NCBI GenBank assembly: GCA_003153015.1 | Contig: PMBS01000169.1 | Span: 1 to 49,507, forward strand | DNA from: Myxococcales bacterium | Lineage (GTDB): Bacteria > Myxococcota_A > Polyangia > Fen-1088 | Direction: 5' to 3' | DNA length: 49,507 nucleotides | Position numbers and translations under genes: made by a program | Shown here: positions 44,392 through 49,507 of the stretch, piece by piece | Numbering within the stretch: the stretch's first letter is position 1 | How the letters are laid out: every line of letters starts with the position of its first letter | Notes under the pieces: model-generated | What the model saw: only the letters and a program-made list of their open reading frames with translations | Told to the model about the DNA's origin: nothing | Databases searched by the model: none

Positions 44392-45048
44392 TCAGCGACA
44401 GTTCAATCCATCGATGGTGAACACGAGAGCGTAGTTCGGTCTGTCGATGTCGAATAGCTTGGTCGAGCGAACCTCGGCACTGGGGAACGTGGCCTTCACC
44501 AGCGCGGTCACGCTGTCGCGGCTAACCAAACTGACCTTCCGGTCTCCGCTTATGTAGCGATCGGCGAGTAGGGAAAGAATGGAGCGGAAGTGACCGGGCT
44601 CAAGATCCTTGACAACCAAGGTCGTTGCATGGCCGCCTAGGACCAATCGAAGATCCGAGAGAAAGGCGCAACGATCCTCGACAGGGACGTGGTGGATCAC
44701 GTCGCTGACGAGGACAAGGTCTGGGAATCTGTGCTCGGTCTGTGCGTAGTCCCTGAGGCTCGTCGAGGCAAGCAAGCGGACCCGTTTGCGAGATTCGGGA
44801 CTCAGCAAGGACCCTAGCCGCGGACTCAGGTCGAGCATAGTGATTTCAACGCCGGGATAGCGCGGAAGAATCATGTTGATCATCTCGCCGTCCCCGCCGC
44901 CGACGTCAAGCACGTGGGAGCCCGCCGGAAGTGGCGGTAGGCAATCCACGACCTTCTTCAAGTCGACGAATACTGCGCGATACCAACCGCCGAACAGAGG
45001 GAACCATTTCTGGCCCAAGACCGCTCGGGCCAAAGTGCCGATACTCAT
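44392..45048 (-). CDS. SAM-dependent class I methyltransferase
   Basis: A 218-residue Rossmann-fold methyltransferase. Motif I is VLDVGGGDGEMI (about 46-57), motif II contains ITMLDLSPRLG, and DLVLVSDVIHHVP is the post-II/IV region typical of small-molecule methyltransferases. Substrate unknown; placement in a glycan locus suggests a sugar or lipid-linked intermediate. It lies 56 bp downstream of a large membrane protein gene on the same strand and converges on the 758-residue gene; no strong terminator is seen in the 114-bp gap. Confidence 0.8.
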   Translation of the reverse strand: MSIGTLARAVLGQKWFPLFGGWYRAVFVDLKKVVDCLPPLPAGSHVLDVGGGDGEMINMILPRYPGVEITMLDLSPRLGSLLSPESRKRVRLLASTSLRDYAQTEHRFPDLVLVSDVIHHVPVEDRCAFLSDLRLVLGGHATTLVVKDLEPGHFRSILSLLADRYISGDRKVSLVSRDSVTALVKATFPSAEVRSTKLFDIDRPNYALVFTIDGLNCR

Positions 45049-45104
45049 GCGGGGAATCTATGTGCCCATCTTGGTTTGCACAAGCGTGTCGGTTTGCAGG
45101 CTGG

Positions 45105-47111
45105 TCAAATCCGATATACGCGATATTCGCCACTCTGGAAGATGGGGCGCAGCGTGCTGGCCCAGGCTGGTTGCTGCCCAGGATAGAGCACGAAGTAGTC
45201 GATATGACACTCACGCGCCTGCGTGCGAAATCCTTCCGGCGTTACTACACCGAGCATGGCCGCAACTCTCGCTTGCGCAGGGACTGTCAAGGCGGGCGCA
45301 TATCTCCAACCTATCCCTTGCGCCACGTAGGCGCGACGTTCCATCAGGCTCTGGAACATAAAATTCCCCGCGACCGCGCCAAGCTGAACGATGGCGTTCT
45401 TGGGCGTGTTGCCGCGAATGAACGCCGCCGCATCGGAGGCGCTGCGCGACAGAGCGATGTGGGTCGCTTTGTCCGATCCGGGATAGACGAATCCGGTCTG
45501 AAGTGAATTCGCGCAATCGTTGACCTTGAAGCCCAATGCGACGAGTGCAAGAGGCAGCACCGCAGTCGCTAAGATTCGCCGCACCCATGCTTCGCGGGTA
45601 AAAAGCCAAGCTGCTAGCGCACAACCACACCAGGCGCAGAGGGCCAAGTATGGCCAGACAAAGGTCTTGTGGATGATCTCGTAGCGATCTCCATAGCTAT
45701 CGTTGAGACGGAGACCCAGTGTCACAATCAGATAGCTGATCAATGCGGTCCAGAGAAACCACATGCTTCCCGGTCGCCGCGCCTTTCGGACGGGGCGAGA
45801 ACTGGCGAGCAACGGGCAAAGCAGGACCAGAATGCCAAACGTCAGGGCCAAGAATGCGGGAACGGCCGCCGCTAGGAAGAGTAGGTAGTTCTTACTCAGC
45901 TCGATCACGCAGTTTGAACAGGCGCCACCCAGTCTGCCGAGTATCCCCTGCAAGTTTGTGATGCCCGCTGACGTCCCAGGCAAGAAGGTAGGCGCCCGAG
46001 GAATTGCCGGCAGGACGACCAACACGCAACCAGCGAACGCCGCTGACGCCAACACGCCCAGAACCGTTCGCCATCGGATGGCGAGGCGAGGAAAAGTCGC
46101 TGCGGCAAAAAGCAACAGTCCGAAGGAGTAGGTCAGAAAGACCTGCGACTTGAAAAAGGCGACACACAGACCTGCCGAAAGCCCGAGGAAAGTGTATCGG
46201 CGCAACTGCTTGGCAACACCCTCTATGCAAAACGCCCACGCCATGAGCAAGAGGGCCGTCCCAAAGGCGCCGGTGGCTGCGACTTGCTGGAGGAAGAAAT
46301 AGCTGATCCAGCGATTGTCGAGCAGGTAGAATGTTGGATCTGGGACCGCAAGGCACAGAACAATCGCTAGCAGGCCGGCAAGAGGCCCAACCATGATGCG
46401 CCCAAAGCTGTACGCGGCCAGGCCGGTTAGCAGTGTCCCCAGTGGCGCGAACAAAGCTACCACGGCGACGTACGATGAGATTCCGGTTGCCCGCACAAGC
46501 AGAGCAGGCACCATGTATGCTGCATAGTGATACGGAGGAAGTGAAGCCGCTGTCAGCAGCGGATCAGTGCCGAGGATTCTGCCCGCGCCGTGCGCGAAGT
46601 GAGCAACGTAGATAGAATGATAGAAGCTGTCAAGCCAGGGGATCGAGGTAACCGTGGTTGGCGTCAGCATGAGGCCGGCCAAGTTCTGCCGTGACCACAG
46701 AGTCGCAAAAAGGATTGCGACAAAAAGTCCCAAGGCAGCGACTGGTTCGAGTTTCAGCCTATTGAGCGGTTGTTTCTTGCGCGTCTTGTAGGCAAGCCAG
46801 CCCAAAAGGACTACGCAGAATGACAGGCTGACCAGCACATCCAGTCGCAGGATGACAGTTCCGGCGAACAGAATGACGTTGACACAGTAGAAACCCAAGA
46901 CCGTGGCTACTACGGGATCGATGGTGTCTTCTACTGCCGCTAGGTGTGACAATACGCACACCCCCAGCCATCCCGAAAGGCACCACAGAAGCAACGACGC
47001 GAGCAGCATCGGCCAACAGATGCGCCCCGCTGCGATAGTTGTCCAAGTGGCGAGGGCAACCGTCAAGAAGCCCACGGTGGTGATCGCAGGCGCATGGATA
47101 GACCGTTTCAT
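45105..47111 (-). CDS. Large polytopic membrane protein, GT-C-like
   Basis: A 668-residue protein with about 13-15 hydrophobic segments to residue 560 and a C-terminal soluble domain (about 560-668; ALSRSASDAAAFIRGNTPKNAIVQLGAVAGNF). The loop before helix 6 or so (about 155-185) reads TSIPWLDSFYHSIYVAHFAHGAG, with an Asp followed by His residues where GT-C enzymes hold the catalytic acid. The soluble tail, with residues facing the periplasm, also fits GT-C or oligosaccharyl-type enzymes. I know no specific family. The ATG is clear. The methyltransferase gene follows on the same strand. Confidence 0.65.
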   Translation of the reverse strand: MKRSIHAPAITTVGFLTVALATWTTIAAGRICWPMLLASLLLWCLSGWLGVCVLSHLAAVEDTIDPVVATVLGFYCVNVILFAGTVILRLDVLVSLSFCVVLLGWLAYKTRKKQPLNRLKLEPVAALGLFVAILFATLWSRQNLAGLMLTPTTVTSIPWLDSFYHSIYVAHFAHGAGRILGTDPLLTAASLPPYHYAAYMVPALLVRATGISSYVAVVALFAPLGTLLTGLAAYSFGRIMVGPLAGLLAIVLCLAVPDPTFYLLDNRWISYFFLQQVAATGAFGTALLLMAWAFCIEGVAKQLRRYTFLGLSAGLCVAFFKSQVFLTYSFGLLLFAAATFPRLAIRWRTVLGVLASAAFAGCVLVVLPAIPRAPTFLPGTSAGITNLQGILGRLGGACSNCVIELSKNYLLFLAAAVPAFLALTFGILVLLCPLLASSRPVRKARRPGSMWFLWTALISYLIVTLGLRLNDSYGDRYEIIHKTFVWPYLALCAWCGCALAAWLFTREAWVRRILATAVLPLALVALGFKVNDCANSLQTGFVYPGSDKATHIALSRSASDAAAFIRGNTPKNAIVQLGAVAGNFMFQSLMERRAYVAQGIGWRYAPALTVPAQARVAAMLGVVTPEGFRTQARECHIDYFVLYPGQQPAWASTLRPIFQSGEYRVYRI

Positions 47112-47244
47112 GATGGGCTTGGCGAGGGAGGTAGGGACAGACTAGCCTAACTTGCGCGCGCCTCGACCGCCAACCTGTGGCTAGCTTTTGCGGCGTCGAA
47201 CCGTACGCCCATAACCGATTCCCGGGCAGTTCCCGATTTCAGGT

Positions 47245-48396
47245 TCAACGATTGTCGAAACTCATTTGTCGCTCGGCTGGTTTGCCGTCGACGAGCACGA
47301 AGGGCGAGGCCACTCTCCAGGAGGCGCCGGCTGCGCGCAAGGCCGCAACGTCGCGCAGGCGGCATTGGCGGCGCATGTTTTCCAACCGCTGGGCTGCGCG
47401 CGGCCCGATGCCGGGCACGCGCAGCAGTTCGCCCCGAGGCGCGGTGTTGATCTCGACGGGAAATCGTTCCGGGTGGCGGCGCGCCCAGGCGGTCTTGGGA
47501 TCCACGTCGAGAGGCAGGGCACCGCTTGTGTCGAATTCGATCTCATCGACGGAAAAGCCATAGCTGCGCAGCAAGAAGTCGACCTGGTACAGACGGTGTT
47601 CGCGGCCAAAGGCAACCGGCGGTCGGTCCGCGACCGGCGTTCCGGGCGCCGGCTGCAGCGCCGAATAGTAGACGCGGGCCAGCCCCATTTCACGGTAGGC
47701 CCAGGCGGCGGCGCGCGCCACTTCGCAATCCGCCTCGCCCGCCGCGCCTACCACGAGTTGCGTGGTCTGCCCCGCGCGGGCAAAGCGGCCTTGCGCGATG
47801 GCACGGCTGACCTGCCGCATGGGCGCCAGGATCTCAGTGTCGAAGTTCTTGCCGGGTGCGATGCGCGCCAGGTGCGCGGCGGTGGGCGCCTCCATGTTCA
47901 CCGACAGGCGCGTGGCCAACTGCATGGCGCGCTCGATCTGGTCGGGCCTGCAGCCCGGAATCATCTTCAGATGGATGTAGCCACGAAACCTGTGCCGCCG
48001 TCGCAGAAGCTCGGCCGTGCCCAGCATGCGGTCCATGGTCGCGGCGGCGGTTCCGTGAATCGCCGAGGAAAGAAACAGACCGAAAACCCGGCCCTGGCTG
48101 TGCAAATCCACGAAGGCACTGGCCAGTTGCTCGGGCCGCAACGCGAGGGATCGCCCCTGGCCCCCGCACCGCTGCACGCAGTAGATGCACGAGCGTTCGC
48201 AACCCGAGGCCTGCAGCACTTTCAGCATGGGCACGCGCTGGCCCGAGGGCAGCGCCGTTGGGTAGATCCACAAGCCGTCGCGGCCTCGCTGCCGTGGCTG
48301 GGAAGGGCCGCAAGCGCAGGAGAGATCGTGGCGAGCCGCCTGCGTCAGGGCGTCGAGCGCGTTCTCGACGGAGGGAGCGACCCGGAGGAGCGACAC
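47245..48396 (-). CDS. Radical SAM protein with C-terminal HhH (putative DNA repair/modification type)
   Basis: A 383-residue protein. The radical-SAM cluster motif is CERSCIYC (Cys66, Cys70, Cys73), with an additional CAC near 27-29. The barrel continues to about 290 (GLFLSSAIHGTAAATMDRMLG, YIHLKMIPGC, LSVNMEAPT). The C-terminal helix-hairpin-helix is VPGIGPRAAQRLENMR (about 330). This fits the family named putative DNA modification/repair radical SAM protein, usually paired with a uracil-DNA-glycosylase-like gene. No such gene is beside it here. The start is GTG 48396, with a TATAGT about ten bases upstream, so the transcript could be nearly leaderless. Confidence 0.85.
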   Translation of the reverse strand: MSLLRVAPSVENALDALTQAARHDLSCACGPSQPRQRGRDGLWIYPTALPSGQRVPMLKVLQASGCERSCIYCVQRCGGQGRSLALRPEQLASAFVDLHSQGRVFGLFLSSAIHGTAAATMDRMLGTAELLRRRHRFRGYIHLKMIPGCRPDQIERAMQLATRLSVNMEAPTAAHLARIAPGKNFDTEILAPMRQVSRAIAQGRFARAGQTTQLVVGAAGEADCEVARAAAWAYREMGLARVYYSALQPAPGTPVADRPPVAFGREHRLYQVDFLLRSYGFSVDEIEFDTSGALPLDVDPKTAWARRHPERFPVEINTAPRGELLRVPGIGPRAAQRLENMRRQCRLRDVAALRAAGASWRVASPFVLVDGKPAERQMSFDNR

Positions 48397-48451
48397 AACG
48401 GCACTATACTGAACATCCGGTCAGGAATGCAAGGATTCGCGGGAAAAACCA

Positions 48452-48799
48452 CTAGCGCGGCAGGCTCTGCCGCTTCGTGGCGGCCATGTCAGCGGCAAAG
48501 ACCGGATAGCCCTGTTCCCGGATGAGCGCAATACACGCGGCGCGGTTGGAACGGAAGATCAGGCCGAACAGCCGAGCCATCCAGTTGTTGTACTTCTTGC
48601 ACTCCTTCACGTCGGAAAACTCGGCGCAGTCGGCGCAGCTCTTGTAGCCACGCTGCAGGCAGCAACTTCTGACCCCACACCACTTGGCTTTCTCGTTGGC
48701 ACGACATCCCTGACAGCGGCCGCGCAGGTAACTGCCGCAGGCACCGCAGTATAGGCCGCAGGCAGCAATCAGGTTGTGGTCGGCGACGATCTCACGCAT
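48452..48799 (-). CDS. DUF3795-type Cys-rich protein
   Basis: A 115-residue protein with many Cys in pairs: AACGLYCGACGSYLRGRCQGC, CGVRSCCLQRG and SCADCAEFSDVKECKKYNNW. This is the pattern of DUF3795 proteins, which probably bind zinc or an iron-sulfur cluster; their function is unknown. It stands alone between the radical SAM gene (same strand, 55 bp on) and divergent ilvD. The ATG at 48799 matches the family's MREIVADHNLIAACG-type start. Confidence 0.8.
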   Translation of the reverse strand: MREIVADHNLIAACGLYCGACGSYLRGRCQGCRANEKAKWCGVRSCCLQRGYKSCADCAEFSDVKECKKYNNWMARLFGLIFRSNRAACIALIREQGYPVFAADMAATKRQSLPR

Positions 48800-48893
48800 G
48801 GGACACCCGCAGTAACATAGCGGTTCGCCCGCGTTTGTCGAAGCACTCGTGCAGTCCTGGACGACGCGGCCTGGAGATCCTATAGCTTAAGGC

Positions 48894-49507
48894 ATGGCAG
48901 GATATCGTAGTCGCACCACGACCCAAGGACGCAAGATGGCAGGGGCGCGCGCCCTCTGGCGCGCCAATGGCATGAGCGAGGCTGATTTCGAAAAGCCCAT
49001 CATCGCCATCGTCAACAGCTTCACCCAGTTCGTGCCCGGGCATGTCCACCTGCACGACATCGGCCAGCGGGTGAAGAAGGTGATCGACGCCGCGGGCGGC
49101 TGGGGTGCCGAGTTCGACACCATCGCCATCGACGACGGCATCGCGATGGGCCACACCGGCATGCTCTATTCGCTGCCCAGCCGCGATCTCATCGCTGACA
49201 GCGTGGAGTACATGGTGAACGCCCACTGCGCCGACGCCATGGTGTGCATCACCAACTGCGACAAGATCACGCCAGGCATGATGATGGCCGCCATGCGCAC
49301 CAACATCCCGACGATTTTCGTCTCGGGCGGGCCCATGGAAGCAGGCACCGTGCCCGGCCCACCCGATCGGGACGGCAAACCGACCGTGCGCAAGCTGGAC
49401 CTCATCGACACCATGACTGCCGCCAGCGACGACAAGGTCGGCGAAGCCGAATTGGCCCTGCTCGAACGCTCGGCCTGTCCGACCTGCGGCTCGTGCTCGG
49501 GCATGTT
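48894..49507 (+). CDS. ilvD: Dihydroxy-acid dehydratase, 5' part (runs off the window)
   Basis: The first 204 codons of the Fe-S dehydratase of branched-chain amino-acid synthesis. It starts [20 protein letters not shown], closely like E. coli IlvD. Clear signatures follow: [54 protein letters not shown], the cluster Cys in [11 protein letters not shown], and [12 protein letters not shown] at the window edge. The gene should be about 560-620 codons, so most of it lies beyond 49507. The ATG 48894 is set by homology. The 94-bp gap to the divergent DUF3795 gene must hold its promoter. Confidence 0.95.
   Translation, partial: MAGYRSRTTTQGRKMAGARALWRANGMSEADFEKPIIAIVNSFTQFVPGHVHLHDIGQRVKKVIDAAGGWGAEFDTIAIDDGIAMGHTGMLYSLPSRDLIADSVEYMVNAHCADAMVCITNCDKITPGMMMAAMRTNIPTIFVSGGPMEAGTVPGPPDRDGKPTVRKLDLIDTMTAASDDKVGEAELALLERSACPTCGSCSGM

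Noticed and set aside
37100-47111. Genomic island integrated at tRNA-Leu
   Set aside because: No integrase, transposase or duplicated tRNA 3' end is visible in the window; proximity to the tRNA alone is not enough.

Overview
The window is 49.5 kb of high-GC, gene-dense bacterial chromosome. The layout of the nrdR-ribD-ribE-ribBA-ribH-nusB run, a mucin-like PilY1 relative, lipoproteins with Gly/Thr-rich stalks, an RCC1-repeat protein and heavy GTG/TTG start usage all suggest a myxobacterium-like member of Myxococcota (formerly Deltaproteobacteria). That assignment is inference; there is no rRNA in the window. Most genes are core metabolism or cell-surface genes. No phage, integrase, transposase or CRISPR array was seen.

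Region 1 (1-8.4 kb, minus strand): an HU/IHF-like protein lies downstream of a 2408-residue exported PilY1-like protein whose N-terminal vWA-like strand is separated from the rest by two Ser/Thr/Gln-rich tracts and a LamG domain. A 42-codon remnant of an HTH antitoxin lies upstream. Region 2 (8.4-18.7 kb): a GT-C glycosyltransferase locus with two divergent GT39-like enzymes, a 1417-codon reading frame joining a GT-C enzyme, a GT87 enzyme and a discoidin-domain membrane protein, a second discoidin membrane protein, a GT2 gene with an internal deletion, and an outer-membrane protein. Region 3 (18.8-21.1 kb): a 14-repeat RCC1-like protein and a small beta-barrel protein.

Region 4 (21.2-33.8 kb) is conserved housekeeping: AhpC-type peroxiredoxin, hisC overlapping a sigma-70/RpoH-like factor, a cold-shock protein, a thiE/tenI remnant, the nrdR-rib-nusB operon ending with an isolated M17 N-terminal domain, a DegP-type protease, a YjbQ protein, and purM-purN. 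Region 5 (33.8-36.9 kb) holds two paralogous lipoproteins with Gly-rich stalks.

Region 6 (37.1-47.1 kb) starts at tRNA-Leu(UAA). It holds a polysaccharide-type locus: a split transketolase coupled to an SDR-GT2 fusion, two large polytopic membrane proteins, a small membrane protein and a methyltransferase. Region 7 (47.2 kb to the end): a radical SAM/HhH protein, a DUF3795 protein and the 5' part of ilvD, which runs off the edge.

The most notable signals are the split-vWA PilY1 architecture, the open frame fusing three membrane-protein genes across linkers that look non-coding, a matched pair of discoidin membrane proteins tied to GT-C enzymes, a dispersed double-hairpin repeat (two copies 31 kb apart), a long inverted repeat inside the rib operon, a degenerate RibA domain, a peroxiredoxin lacking its resolving Cys, and three gene remnants. 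Domain calls are from reading the sequence by eye; no database search was possible.
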